A stretch of DNA of 64,000 nucleotides from an uncultured Desulfobulbaceae bacterium (GCA_947259225.1 CAMYLK010000018.1:1-64000); one strand, 5' to 3'; counted from the stretch's first letter, positions 7,785 to 17,617 are shown. The notes: generated by a model from the sequence alone, not told the origin. Translations and numbers: made by a program.

Positions 7785-8771
7785 TTACGAAAGAAATTTG
7801 CCGTATTTTTTACGCTGCTTGGCCATGATTTTCAACTCCCGGTCACCTGGGATAATAATATCTTCCTCCGGTTCGAAATCAAGGGTCCGGCTGCGGCCGC
7901 GATACTTGGTGGTGTTCAGGATGAGTTTGATCGTATTCAAGCGGGCCTTATGCTTATCGTCAGACTTGATAACGTACCATTTAGACAGCTTGGTGTGGGT
8001 TTTCTTCAGAAGCCTGAATTTCATTTCAGTAAATTCATCCCACAATTCCTGTGCCTGCAGATCGACCTCACTCAATTTCCACTGGCGAAGCGGGTCGTTC
8101 TTTCTCCTTTCGAATCTCCTTGCCTGTTCTTCTTTGGAGACAGAAAAATAGAGTTTCAACAGAATGGTCTTGCCGTCATCAATGAAATTCTTTTCATAGG
8201 TAGTAACTTTGTTCATGAACCGTTTGTATTGTACTTTGGTGCAGAAGCCCATGACCGGCTCGACCATGGCCCGGTTATACCAGGAGCGGTCAAAGAGAAC
8301 AATTTCACTCGAATGGGGAAACTGCTCGATATAACGTTTCATGTGCAGCTCGGTTTTTTGCACCTGGCTGGGTTTGCCGAGCGCCACAACCCGGTAGTGC
8401 TTCTCGTTCATGTACCGTGTCACCCGGCGGATAGTGCCGCCTTTGCCTGAAGCGTCCCGGCCGTCAAACAGGATGATCATTTTTTTGCCGACCCGCTCGA
8501 GGTGACGCTGGAGCTTAATCAACTCAGCCTGATAGGGTATGAGTTCCTCGGAGTTGTAGTGTTTCTCCAAAGCCGTTTCAAGAATGATATCCTTGTCTTT
8601 TTTCTTGAGTACCTTACGGATTTTTTTCCAGTGCTCGGAAGGGTCCTTGATGTTGTCGAGGTTTTCATCGATCCGGTCAAGCGCATCACTGATTACTCTG
8701 GACATTCGCGGAAGAGATGGTGATTCGACTGCCTGGGCTTCAGGTTTTTCCTGTGAAATCTTTACTGCCAT
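7785..8771 (-). CDS. ppk2: Polyphosphate kinase 2 (PPK2 family), copy B
   Basis: Second PPK2, 328 residues, with Walker A GRDASGKGGTIRR (104-116) and LFDRSWYNRAMVEPV (159-173). It differs from copy A by an N-terminal extension of about 80 residues rich in charged residues (DPSEHWKKIRKVLKKKDKD), and the two are clearly diverged in the core. This suggests a long-standing paralogue pair with different substrates rather than a recent duplication. It is first in the two-gene operon. The ribosome site is weak. Confidence 0.93.
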   Translation of the reverse strand: MAVKISQEKPEAQAVESPSLPRMSRVISDALDRIDENLDNIKDPSEHWKKIRKVLKKKDKDIILETALEKHYNSEELIPYQAELIKLQRHLERVGKKMIILFDGRDASGKGGTIRRVTRYMNEKHYRVVALGKPSQVQKTELHMKRYIEQFPHSSEIVLFDRSWYNRAMVEPVMGFCTKVQYKRFMNKVTTYEKNFIDDGKTILLKLYFSVSKEEQARRFERRKNDPLRQWKLSEVDLQAQELWDEFTEMKFRLLKKTHTKLSKWYVIKSDDKHKARLNTIKLILNTTKYRGRSRTLDFEPEEDIIIPGDRELKIMAKQRKKYGKFLS

Positions 8772-8929
8772 GTCACTATTCCGATTGGGTTAAAATTAAG
8801 GAAGGTAGATCTTCATCTTGATAGATATTATTAATATTAGCACATCACAAATAATAATGGCAATTTTGAAGTCTTTTTTTTGCCAATGTGAAGGTGATAT
8901 AAATGACCATGGAAAATTGCTTTATTCAG

Positions 8930-9658
8930 TCAGTTCAGCTTCCTGCCCAGGCGGTACATGTCTTCGTAGATAGGCGGCATGAGGTTTTTTCTCAATTTGC
9001 TGACAACCTGCTCAACATCATAGGGGCACCTGTAAAGAGTGACTTGCACTAAGTCGGAGGCCAGATCAACGATAGCATACGAAGCGTCCGGGTTTTTGTC
9101 GAACATGCGCCCGACCGAACCAGGATTGATAAAGTGAACGTCATTGATTTTTTTATGGAACGGGGAATGGGAATGGCCGGTAATGATAATGTTGCAGTCG
9201 GTTTTTCTCGTCAGTTCCCGGAACCGGGTTGCGGGAGTATCCTGGAAAAGATGTTCATTGTCATTTGCGGGACTCCCGTGAAAGAGCCCTATACGGTGGC
9301 CTTCCAGGTCAAGGCGGGCCGTTTTTTTTATTTGTGAGAGGTATTTTCTGTTTTCCGGCGTGAGATGCTCAGCCGTCCAGGTATACATGATCCGTTTTTC
9401 CGCTTTCCGGGGCTTTTTGAGTTTTCTGCCTTCAAGGAGGTGGAGCACCTTGATGTCTGTATTGCCGAGAATTGAGATCGAGTTGTGTTCGCGAAGCCAG
9501 TCAATGGTCTCGTTGGGAAAGGGTGCGTAGACCGTAGTGTCACCACCGTTTATAATCAGGTCAAAACTTTCGTTCCGTACCTGTTGCTCAACAGCTTCAA
9601 GGGCAGGGAAATTGCCGTGAATGTCACTGATAAGGAGTATTTTCACAGGTCTCTGCAT
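8930..9658 (-). CDS. Calcineurin-like metallophosphoesterase (YfcE/MJ0936-like)
   Basis: Cytoplasmic two-metal phosphodiesterase, substrate unknown. Ordered motifs are SDIHGN (11-16), GGD (38-40), GNTD (65-68), HGSP near 150 and TGHSHSP near 170, then NPGSVG. Thr replaces the catalytic His of the classical GNHD box, as Cys does in the YfcE group (GNCD). It lies between the PPK2 pair and a cardiolipin synthase on the same strand, 23 bp after the latter, so it may share that transcript. A role in polyphosphate or nucleotide turnover is possible from context only. Confidence 0.85.
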   Translation of the reverse strand: MQRPVKILLISDIHGNFPALEAVEQQVRNESFDLIINGGDTTVYAPFPNETIDWLREHNSISILGNTDIKVLHLLEGRKLKKPRKAEKRIMYTWTAEHLTPENRKYLSQIKKTARLDLEGHRIGLFHGSPANDNEHLFQDTPATRFRELTRKTDCNIIITGHSHSPFHKKINDVHFINPGSVGRMFDKNPDASYAIVDLASDLVQVTLYRCPYDVEQVVSKLRKNLMPPIYEDMYRLGRKLN

Positions 9659-9681
9659 TGGAATGAGTTATCGCCCTGATT

Positions 9682-11142
9682 CTAAAGAAGGGGGCCGACA
9701 ATCAGGGCACAGTTCTCTTTCAGCCGGGTGAAAAATGACCGCTTCTCAAAATGCTGGTGGTCCAGCAGGAGAGAATTCTGCATGTATCTTTGCTGAACTT
9801 CCCGAAGCTGCTCCGTGAACTCCCTGTTGTACACAAAAAGGGTGAGTTCAAAATTAAGCCAGAAGCTGCGCATATCCAGATTCACGGAACCGATCAGGCT
9901 GAAGTCATTATCCACTGTTATGGTTTTTGAGTGAAGCAGGCCTCCCTGGAACGGCATTATTTTTACGCCGCTCCTGGTCAGTTCGCCATAACGGGCCCGG
10001 CTTGCGTAATGCACAAGTTTTGAGTCGTTTTTTTTCGGCACAATAATTGTTACGTCAACACCCCTGCGGGCCGCTGATTTGAGAGCGGCCAGAATGGCGT
10101 TGTCAGGGACAAAGTAAGGTGTCGTCAGGATCAACTCTTTACGCGCGGCGTACAGGGTAGTCAGGAGGAGGTCGTAGATTCCGTCTTCTGTGTATCCGGG
10201 ACCTGAGGGAACAAGCTGTACGGGTGCATCGCCTGATTTGCGGATGGGTTTTATTTCTTCTATATCCTTCAGCTCATTCAGGCTGACGCTGTTTTCGACA
10301 TACCAGTCAAAGAGAAAGGTGGCTGTCATTTTTTCCACAACCGGGCCACGCACCCGGACCATGGTATCTATCCATTGACCGACGTTTTCCTCCTGTTTGA
10401 AATATTTGGGGTCCACCAGGTTCTGGCTGCCTGTATACCCGATCTCCCCGTCAATTAAGGCAATTTTACGGTGATTTCGAAGGTCCAGCCTGACAAAGAG
10501 CGCGCGAAAGAACCCGGCAGGCAGTGCTTCGGTTATCGCTACCCCTTTATTTCTCATTTCTTCGAAAAGACCGCTTTTCAGGAACGGTTCGCTGCCTATG
10601 GAATCCAGCAGTACCCTGCATTTCACCCCGCGTGATACTGCCCGGATAAGCGCTGCTGCAACCTCATCTGCCATTCCGCCTTCATGCCAGATATAAAACT
10701 CAAGAAAACAGGTTTTTTTCGCCTGGTCAATGTCCGCTATGAGGGTACGGAAGAAGGTGACGGCCTCCTCAATAATATCCAGCTCATTCCCGTTGACCGT
10801 TGGCAGGCCTATAATGGAATATGCCTGGGCGTCAATGGGTCTGCATTCGGGGTTGATGCTGTCCCAGTTTACCTGATGCCGTTCCTCCAGGTTTGAGACC
10901 CAATTTTTAAAATACGGGAGATTGTTTGCAATGTGTTCAGCTCGTCTCTGACCGATCCTGTTCTCTCCAAAAAGGAGATACAGGATGGCACCGGCAAAGG
11001 GAAGCAGCAGGATGATTACCAGCCATGCAAGAGTAACGCTGGCAGCGCGCTTTCGCATAATTACCCGAAGGGAAAGACCGATGCGGATAGCCAGGTCGGC
11101 AAGAAAAATGGAGGTGGTTGCTATCCAGTAATATTTATCCAT
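9682..11142 (-). CDS. cls: Cardiolipin synthase (phospholipase D family)
   Basis: Membrane enzyme that condenses two phosphatidylglycerols, or a related pair, into cardiolipin. From the ATG at 11142 the protein has 486 residues. Two N-terminal transmembrane helices (about 5-25 and 36-58) precede two HKD motifs, HRKIALID (H224, K226, D231) and HSKTITVD (H404, K406, D411). Each is followed by GS and N as in the PLD family. A TTG start 33 bp upstream is possible but has no ribosome site. The length and layout match bacterial Cls. Confidence 0.92.
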   Translation of the reverse strand: MDKYYWIATTSIFLADLAIRIGLSLRVIMRKRAASVTLAWLVIILLLPFAGAILYLLFGENRIGQRRAEHIANNLPYFKNWVSNLEERHQVNWDSINPECRPIDAQAYSIIGLPTVNGNELDIIEEAVTFFRTLIADIDQAKKTCFLEFYIWHEGGMADEVAAALIRAVSRGVKCRVLLDSIGSEPFLKSGLFEEMRNKGVAITEALPAGFFRALFVRLDLRNHRKIALIDGEIGYTGSQNLVDPKYFKQEENVGQWIDTMVRVRGPVVEKMTATFLFDWYVENSVSLNELKDIEEIKPIRKSGDAPVQLVPSGPGYTEDGIYDLLLTTLYAARKELILTTPYFVPDNAILAALKSAARRGVDVTIIVPKKNDSKLVHYASRARYGELTRSGVKIMPFQGGLLHSKTITVDNDFSLIGSVNLDMRSFWLNFELTLFVYNREFTEQLREVQQRYMQNSLLLDHQHFEKRSFFTRLKENCALIVGPLL

Positions 11143-11451
11143 ATGGCCAAGCTGTAGGTGTGTCGGCGAAAACAAAAGAAGTTTGTACGTCTCGCGACAT
11201 GGTTTGTATCAGTGACTCCCGGGGTGCGGGAAGTTGGAATTTCATGCTATTCTTTCTGCCTCTTCGTCCATGGAAAGTTGATTAACTTTCGCTGATTCTC
11301 CCGGCCGGGTCAAGGAAAAATGTTGGATTATCAATTGATCTGTGTTTTTATAAAACAACATTATATGGTACACTTACTCAATACCTGTTACCGATGAGAA
11401 CAAGTGAAATCCTGATGTTCCTGCCTGATTAATTTCAACACAGAGTTCTTT

Positions 11452-12636
11452 ATGAAGATACAAGGATTTTCTGCTGCCGCCGTTCGTGCCGGTATTCGGT
11501 ACAAGAACAGACTTGATCTGGGGTTGATTTATTCTGAAGTGCCAGCCATCGCCGCCGGAGTGTTCACAACCAACAGGGTGAAAGCCGCGCCGGTTCTTCT
11601 CGATATTGAACGGCTGGGTCAGGGCAAGGCCCAGGCTGTGCTGGTCAACAGTGGAAATGCCAACGCCTGCACCGGTGATCAGGGTATGGCAACTGCAAGG
11701 GACTCTAGCCGGATGGTAGCGACACAACTCGGTATTGACGAAGAAATGGTCCAGGTTGCTTCCACAGGGGTCATCGGCGAACCAATGAGTATCATTCCTT
11801 TTGAACAGGCCATACCTGAACTTGTTGACGGTCTCTCGCCGGACGGATTTGATGATGTTGCGAGGGCAATCATGACGACTGATACCGTACCGAAAACCTC
11901 CAGCCGTCAAATAGAAATTGATGGCACCCTTGTCTCCATTCTCGGCCTTGCAAAAGGTTCGGGCATGATCATGCCCGATATGGCCACCATGCTCTGTTTT
12001 GTGATGACCGATGCCCAGGTTATTTTTTCTGAGCTGCAGGCTGTCGTCAGGATCGGGGTTGAAAAATCATTCAACCGGATAACGATAGACGGTGATACCA
12101 GTACCAACGATATGGTTCTTGTTATGGCAAACGGGGCTGCCGGCAATACATGGATTGACGAGGACAATCCGGAGGGGCAGAGTATTTTCGAGGAAGCCAT
12201 GCTGGAGATTTTTCAGGACCTTGCGATGCAGATCGTGGCGGACGGTGAGGGGGCGACCAAGGTTGTCACCGTTCGGGTGCAAGGGGCAAGGGATGAAGAA
12301 GGGGCAATGAGTGCCGCACATACAATTGCCAATTCCGCTCTTGTGAAGACCGCCTTCTTCGGTGAGGATGCCAACTGGGGAAGAATCATTGCCGCTCTCG
12401 GCCGCTCCGACTGCTATTTTGTTCCTGAAAAAGTTTCTATCTATTTTGATGATGTTCAGATGGTAATGAACGGAGTCGGTATGGGTATAGAGGCCGAGGA
12501 CGCCTGTTCGGCTGTTTTGAAAAAGGATCGCTTTACGCTGACAGTCGACGTGCAGGATGGGCTGGAAGTCGCAGAAGTGTATACCTGTGATTTATCTGTG
12601 GATTATGTAAAAATAAATGCCGATTACCGTTCCTAA
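11452..12636 (+). CDS. argJ: Bifunctional ornithine acetyltransferase / N-acetylglutamate synthase ArgJ
   Basis: Transfers acetyl from N-acetylornithine to glutamate in arginine biosynthesis. The precursor self-cleaves before the nucleophile Thr, here T179 in MIMPDMATML. Oxyanion-hole and substrate motifs STGVIG (104-109) and NSGNANACTG (66-75) are present, and 394 residues is the usual length. Whether it also makes N-acetylglutamate from acetyl-CoA cannot be told. The ribosome site is weak. The 276 bp upstream (11176-11451) show no gene. It is followed 12 bp later by the CHAD gene. Confidence 0.95.
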   Translation: MKIQGFSAAAVRAGIRYKNRLDLGLIYSEVPAIAAGVFTTNRVKAAPVLLDIERLGQGKAQAVLVNSGNANACTGDQGMATARDSSRMVATQLGIDEEMVQVASTGVIGEPMSIIPFEQAIPELVDGLSPDGFDDVARAIMTTDTVPKTSSRQIEIDGTLVSILGLAKGSGMIMPDMATMLCFVMTDAQVIFSELQAVVRIGVEKSFNRITIDGDTSTNDMVLVMANGAAGNTWIDEDNPEGQSIFEEAMLEIFQDLAMQIVADGEGATKVVTVRVQGARDEEGAMSAAHTIANSALVKTAFFGEDANWGRIIAALGRSDCYFVPEKVSIYFDDVQMVMNGVGMGIEAEDACSAVLKKDRFTLTVDVQDGLEVAEVYTCDLSVDYVKINADYRS

Positions 12637-12648
12637 GGATCAGTATTT

Positions 12649-14199
12649 GTGGGCAATGGAAGAAAGAGTATAATCTGGGCTCTGCCCGAGTCGCTGGAAT
12701 CAAGGCCGCTGGTTTCTGACATCTGTGAAGTCTTTTCAACTGCGAGAGAGGATGTTCAGGCGACAACCAGAGCCTGGTTTGATACCTTTGACTGGCGTTT
12801 ATATCAGCGCGGGCTTTTTCTATTTCATGACAACAGCACCTGGCACCTTTTCGGAAGAGACTCGGAAGACATTGAAGCTTCCCTTCCTTATAAAGATCTA
12901 CGCGGCCCGTTATTCTCCTGGGACTTCCCGGCAAGCCGTATCAGGTCAATTCTTGAACCGGTAATCGAAATGCGGAGCCTGCTGCAGCTTGTTGTTTATA
13001 CATCTTCAACAACCTGTTTGCGTGTTCTGAACAGTGACCGGAAAACAGTTGCCCGTGTGTACCTGGAAGAACATAAGATTCCGGGCCATAATTGTGTATT
13101 ACGCACTGTCAAACTGCAGGATGTCCGCGGGTATGACAAAAATTTCAAGGATCTCAGCCGGTTCTTTGTCAATTACGGAGTGCGGGACAGGACTGATTTG
13201 CTCTATCCTTTCATTAAAGGGGTGGAGATCTGTGGACGAAAGCCACTTGACTACAGTTCAAAATTTCAACTCAAGCTCAAGCCTGCATATTCATCCCGAC
13301 AGGCAATGATCCGGATATACAGCCACCTGCTTGAGGCAATGCTGACAAATGAGGCCGGGGTCCTCGACGACCTGGACAGTGAATTTCTCCATGACTTCAG
13401 GGTGGCGATCCGCCGTACAAGGTCTGGGCTGGGGCTGGTAAAGAATGTCCTCCCGCCGGATATTGCAGGCAGGGCAAAAAAAGATTTTGCCTGGCTGGGC
13501 AGCGTAACAGGCCCGACCCGTGACCTTGATGTGTATCTACTTTATGAACAGAACTACCGGGCCCGTCTTCCTGAAGGTCTGCAAGGGGGGTTGGACATTT
13601 TTTTTGCGGACATCAAAGCCAGACGGGAAAAAGAACGCCGGCAACTCGTGCACCAATTGAAATCCCAAAAGTACCGTCAGGTTATCGGCAGCTGGCATGA
13701 TTACCTCGAAAGCAACGATGGTGAGGAATCAGTAGAAGGTGCAGGTCGTCCTGTGATTGAAATGGCCAGGGAGATTATTTTCCGCAAGTATAAAAAAGTT
13801 ATGAAGGACGGAAGGGCGATAACTCCCACCTCTCCTGATGAAAAATTGCACCGGCTGCGGATACAATGCAAGAAACTGCGCTATATCCTGGAGTTTTTTT
13901 CATCTCTGTTTCCACGGAAGGATATGAATCGCGTGATAAAGCAGTTAAAGCGGCTGCAGAATAACCTTGGAGATTTTAATGACCTGTCCGTTCAGCAGGA
14001 TATGTTGCGCAATTACCGTATTAGCCTGAGGCCGGGGTCAAGAAAAAACCAGGACCTTGCCGCGGCCCTGGGTGGGTTGTCAACCAACCTCTATCATCAG
14101 CAGAAGAGGGTCCGTGAACAATTCGGTTCAAGGTTCGGAGAATTCTCAGCACCTGGGAACGCTGGGCTGTACAATGAACTTTTTAATAAAAGGACCTGA
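12649..14199 (+). CDS. CHAD-domain protein with divergent CYTH-like N terminus
   Basis: This 516-residue protein starts at a GTG with AAGGA 9 nt upstream. The C-terminal two thirds (about 205-516) is a CHAD domain: an all-helical fold with repeated HxxRxxxRR-type lines, here LHDFRVAIRRTRSGLG and LHRLRIQCKKLRYILEFF. CHAD domains bind inorganic polyphosphate and target polyphosphate granules. The first 190 residues resemble a degenerate CYTH/triphosphatase barrel (for example KTVARVYLEEHKI) but lack an obvious ExExK signature, so catalysis is doubtful. It lies in a run with ParA and SixA, 4 kb from the PPK2 pair. Confidence 0.85.
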   Translation: MGNGRKSIIWALPESLESRPLVSDICEVFSTAREDVQATTRAWFDTFDWRLYQRGLFLFHDNSTWHLFGRDSEDIEASLPYKDLRGPLFSWDFPASRIRSILEPVIEMRSLLQLVVYTSSTTCLRVLNSDRKTVARVYLEEHKIPGHNCVLRTVKLQDVRGYDKNFKDLSRFFVNYGVRDRTDLLYPFIKGVEICGRKPLDYSSKFQLKLKPAYSSRQAMIRIYSHLLEAMLTNEAGVLDDLDSEFLHDFRVAIRRTRSGLGLVKNVLPPDIAGRAKKDFAWLGSVTGPTRDLDVYLLYEQNYRARLPEGLQGGLDIFFADIKARREKERRQLVHQLKSQKYRQVIGSWHDYLESNDGEESVEGAGRPVIEMAREIIFRKYKKVMKDGRAITPTSPDEKLHRLRIQCKKLRYILEFFSSLFPRKDMNRVIKQLKRLQNNLGDFNDLSVQQDMLRNYRISLRPGSRKNQDLAAALGGLSTNLYHQQKRVREQFGSRFGEFSAPGNAGLYNELFNKRT

Positions 14200-14231
14200 T
14201 TCAACTCAAAGGGGAGTACAGTGGTAAAGCC

Positions 14232-14978
14232 ATGAGTGTCATCGCAGTGTATCATATCAAGGGTGGTGTCGGAAAAACGGCTACAGCCGTCAACCTCTCA
14301 TATCTGTCTGCAATCGGAGGAGATAAAACCCTGCTTTGTGATATGGATCCACAGGGTTCTACAACCTACTATTTCCGGGTCAGGCCGGTGAACAAGTTTA
14401 ACACCAAAAAACTGTTAAAGGGCGGGAAGCATATTGACCGCAGTATACGGGGTACGGATTATCCGGGCCTTGACCTGCTTCCTGCTGACTTTTCATACCG
14501 GAATATTGATATTGCCCTTGATGACATGAAAAAATCCCGCCAGAGGATCAGCCGTGTCCTCAGGCCCCTGCGCAGTGAATATGATAATATATTTCTTGAC
14601 TGCCCGCCCAATATTACCCTGCTGTCAGAGAATATTTTTTATGCTGCTGATCATATCCTGGTGCCCCTTATACCAACAACTCTTTCTCATCTTGCCCTGC
14701 AGCAGCTCTATCGTTTTCTGGATGAAATAGGTGAAAAGCGATCCAAGGTTCTTGTTTTTTTCTCCATGGTTGAAAAAAGAAAAAAGATGCACTGGGAGAT
14801 GATGAGGAAACTGATCAAAAAGAAAGGTTTTATGCCGGCGCTGATCCCGTATTTGGCTGACGTTGAAAAAATGGGACTGTACCGTCAACCTGTAAATGTC
14901 GCATTTCCAAATTCTATGGCGTCGGTGGCTTACAAAAGTCTCTGGAGCGAAGTGAGCAAGAGAGTAAAGAAAAAATGA
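14232..14978 (+). CDS. Orphan ParA/MinD-type ATPase
   Basis: Deviant Walker A KGGVGKT lies at residues 10-16, with DMDPQGS at about 38-44 and FLDCPPN further on. At 248 residues it has no N-terminal HTH, and no ParB-like gene is adjacent, so it is not a normal chromosome or plasmid partition protein. Such small ParAs position cargo such as carboxysomes, chemoreceptor clusters or storage granules. The neighbours (CHAD upstream, SixA overlapping by 4 bp downstream) suggest polyphosphate granules as cargo, which is inference. A GGGGAG sequence lies 16 nt before the ATG. Confidence 0.88.
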   Translation: MSVIAVYHIKGGVGKTATAVNLSYLSAIGGDKTLLCDMDPQGSTTYYFRVRPVNKFNTKKLLKGGKHIDRSIRGTDYPGLDLLPADFSYRNIDIALDDMKKSRQRISRVLRPLRSEYDNIFLDCPPNITLLSENIFYAADHILVPLIPTTLSHLALQQLYRFLDEIGEKRSKVLVFFSMVEKRKKMHWEMMRKLIKKKGFMPALIPYLADVEKMGLYRQPVNVAFPNSMASVAYKSLWSEVSKRVKKK

Positions 14979-15484
14979 AAAGACTTCTTTTGTGCCGGCA
15001 TGCGAAGTCCAGTTGGAAAGACATGACTCTGCGCGACATTGACCGGCCCCTGAACAAAAGGGGCAAAAGAGATGCACCGGTAATGGGTGACAGACTTGCC
15101 GGGCAGGGGCTGACACCTTGCCTGATTGTTTCCAGTCCGGCCAACAGGGCCCTGAAAACAGCCAGACGCCTGGCAAAACAGCTGGGCTACCCCAAAAAGA
15201 ATATTGTGATTGAAGATGACATGTATGGGGCTTCTTCGGAGTCGCTGCTTGCTCTTGTCAGGGGCTTTGACAGCAGCTGTGAAACAGTGATCATGGTGGG
15301 ACATAATCCTGAAACTACCTCATTTGCCAATCTGCTCGGAGACCTTGATATATACAATGTGCCAACGTGCGGTATTGTTGCTTTGGATTTTGATGTCCGC
15401 TCCTGGAAGGATGTCAGCAGGAAGAAAGGAAGCCTTGTTTTTTTTGATTATCCCCGTAAAGCCGACACTGAGGAAGTGGATTGA
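14975..15484 (+). CDS. sixA: Phosphohistidine phosphatase SixA-like
   Basis: Histidine phosphatase (phosphoglycerate-mutase fold) of 169 residues. The RHG-type motif is RHAKSSW (8-14) with nucleophile H9, and the second histidine lies in VMVGHNPE near residue 110. In E. coli SixA acts on phosphohistidine proteins of the phosphorelay or nitrogen PTS. Homologues next to CHAD genes might act on polyphosphate or protein-bound phosphate. It overlaps the parA stop (ATGA), so it is translationally coupled. Confidence 0.88.
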   Translation: MKRLLLCRHAKSSWKDMTLRDIDRPLNKRGKRDAPVMGDRLAGQGLTPCLIVSSPANRALKTARRLAKQLGYPKKNIVIEDDMYGASSESLLALVRGFDSSCETVIMVGHNPETTSFANLLGDLDIYNVPTCGIVALDFDVRSWKDVSRKKGSLVFFDYPRKADTEEVD

Positions 15485-15517
15485 TAACCTCTTATGACAT
15501 GATTTGTCCCGGTCAAT

Positions 15518-17617
15518 ATGAGTAAGCGAAAACGAGCCGCGGCCATACTTGACAGAATGTCTCCGCCGGAGGGTATCCTGCTGCTTGTTCTGGCAGTGAT
15601 AATCGGAGGAGCTACGGGTTTTGCAGCTGTTTTTTTTATCAAGCTCATCAGTATTATCCAGAATTTTTCTTTTTCAGCGGACTCCTTTATTTTTTCATTT
15701 TTTGGTGACCTGACATACATTGCTGTCCCGGTTGCCGGTGCCCTGATAGCAGGGCCTCTGATCGCGTTTTTTGCTAAAGAGGCCAGGGGCCACGGTGTCC
15801 CGGAGGTCATGAAGGCCCTGGTCATGAAAGGCGGACGCATCAGGCCGAGGGTGGCAATAACCAAAATTCTGGCATCCGCCCTGTGCATCGGTACAGGCGG
15901 CTCGGCTGGGCGGGAAGGACCCATTGTCCAGGTAGGTTCCGCTCTTGGCTCAACAGTCGGGCAGGTGCTGCGTCTTTCAGATGAGCGAATCAAGAACCTT
16001 GTCGCCTGCGGTGCTGCTGCAGGTATTGCCGCCACATTTAACGCGCCGATCGCCGGAGTCGCGTTTGCCATTGAAGTGCTGATGAGCGAGCTGCAGGTCA
16101 GGACTTTTGGCAATGTGGTTATTGCCGCGGTATCTGCTTCCATTGTCAGCCAGATGTTTCTGGGAGATAACCCGGCATTCAGTGTACCCAGTTTCAGCCT
16201 TCTCTCGCCGCTGGCTATTTTTCTTTTTTTTCTTCTGGGTTTAGTCTCTGCTCTGGCCGGCATTATGTTTATAGGTATGCTCGGCTGGTTTGAGAAAAAT
16301 TTTGAGAATCTGCCATGTCCCCAGTTCCTGCAACCGGCTATCGGTGCTCTACTGCTCGGCCTGACAGGCGTTTGTTACATGCAGCTGGCCGGTTTTTTAA
16401 CAGTGAATCCGGCAGGCATCCAGGCACAGACGGTCCTGGTTGAAAATATTCCTCCTGTCTATGGTTCCGGCTTTGCCTTTATCGAAGAAACTCTCCAGTG
16501 CAATGTTCCTTTCCTACTGCTGTTTCTGCTTGTCTTTCTCAAGCCGCTGGCCACGTCTTTTACTCTGGGGTCCGGGAATTCCGGAGGTGTGTTTGCCCCG
16601 TCACTTTTTATTGGTGCGATGCTTGGCGGGTCAATGGGTAAGCTTTTTCTGAACTGGTTTCCCAATATTACAGGTCCGCCCGGGGCGTATGCCCTGGTGG
16701 GAATGGCCGCCGTTTTCGCGGCTGCTGCTCGCGCCCCTCTCACAGCTATGCTCATAGTTTTTGAAATGAGTAATGATTACGGAATGATTCTTCCCCTTAT
16801 GGTCGCCGCGGTAACCGCCTCCCATTTCGCCCAGTGGCTTTATCCTGAATCGATTTATACCCAGAAATTATCGCGTCGCGGCATCCGTTTTGAACAGGGG
16901 AGGGACATGGATGTCATGCAGGGGGTTCGTATAGGCGAGGTTATGAATACAGACCCGGCAGTTATATACCGGGACACCCCGCTGCCTGACCTTTACCGGA
17001 TGTTTCAGGAGAAAAATTTTCTGGGTTTTCCTGTGCTCGATAAAGAAGAGCGGCTCTGGGGAATTGTCACCCTCCAGGACATGGAAAGGGTTTTATCGCA
17101 GAACGTGATTAAGCTTCGCGGCCTGACAGTCGAGGATGTGGCGGTTATCGAACCGGTTACAGTCTTTCCGGACGAGCCCATCTGGACTGCTATACAGAAA
17201 ATGGCCCCCCGTGATCTTGCCAGGCTTCCGGTTATCAGTCGGGACGGGTCAAACCACCTTGTCGGACTCATCAGCCGCAGTGATATCCTCAGGGCATATG
17301 ATGTCGCCATTGTACGCAAACAGCGAGGAAGGATGCTTGAAAGAGAGGTGTTGCTGAGGGAAGGGGAAGACAATGTCTTTGCGGATTTATGCCTGCAGCC
17401 CGAGGACAGGAGTGTGGGCAGAACGTTACGGTTCCTGGAATTACCCATGGATGTCAACGTTGTTTCTGTTGAGAGAGAAGGACTGATCATAATACCAAGG
17501 GGGGACACCCGTTTCAAGACCGGGGATATCGTGACTGTTTTCGGAAAAAAAGAGGTGATGAAACAGGTACAGGAGGTTTTTACCGCTTCAGAAAATTCAA
17601 AACCGGCCGCTGAATAG
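15518..17617 (+). CDS. ClC-family chloride channel/antiporter with CBS and TrkA-C domains
   Basis: Membrane protein of 699 residues. Chloride-binding loops are GTGGSAGREGP (125-135, gating Glu E133) and GSGNSGGVFAP near 355-365. Ten or more hydrophobic helices fill residues 20-440. Two CBS domains (about 465-585) suggest adenosine-nucleotide control. The tail (about 610-690) resembles a TrkA-C (RCK-C) domain, seen in LEGLIIIPRGDTRFKTGDIV. Channel versus H+/Cl- exchanger is not decided here. It starts 33 bp after sixA and may be the last gene of the argJ-CHAD-parA-sixA run. Its link to polyphosphate may be charge balance, which is speculation. Confidence 0.93.
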   Translation: MSKRKRAAAILDRMSPPEGILLLVLAVIIGGATGFAAVFFIKLISIIQNFSFSADSFIFSFFGDLTYIAVPVAGALIAGPLIAFFAKEARGHGVPEVMKALVMKGGRIRPRVAITKILASALCIGTGGSAGREGPIVQVGSALGSTVGQVLRLSDERIKNLVACGAAAGIAATFNAPIAGVAFAIEVLMSELQVRTFGNVVIAAVSASIVSQMFLGDNPAFSVPSFSLLSPLAIFLFFLLGLVSALAGIMFIGMLGWFEKNFENLPCPQFLQPAIGALLLGLTGVCYMQLAGFLTVNPAGIQAQTVLVENIPPVYGSGFAFIEETLQCNVPFLLLFLLVFLKPLATSFTLGSGNSGGVFAPSLFIGAMLGGSMGKLFLNWFPNITGPPGAYALVGMAAVFAAAARAPLTAMLIVFEMSNDYGMILPLMVAAVTASHFAQWLYPESIYTQKLSRRGIRFEQGRDMDVMQGVRIGEVMNTDPAVIYRDTPLPDLYRMFQEKNFLGFPVLDKEERLWGIVTLQDMERVLSQNVIKLRGLTVEDVAVIEPVTVFPDEPIWTAIQKMAPRDLARLPVISRDGSNHLVGLISRSDILRAYDVAIVRKQRGRMLEREVLLREGEDNVFADLCLQPEDRSVGRTLRFLELPMDVNVVSVEREGLIIIPRGDTRFKTGDIVTVFGKKEVMKQVQEVFTASENSKPAAE

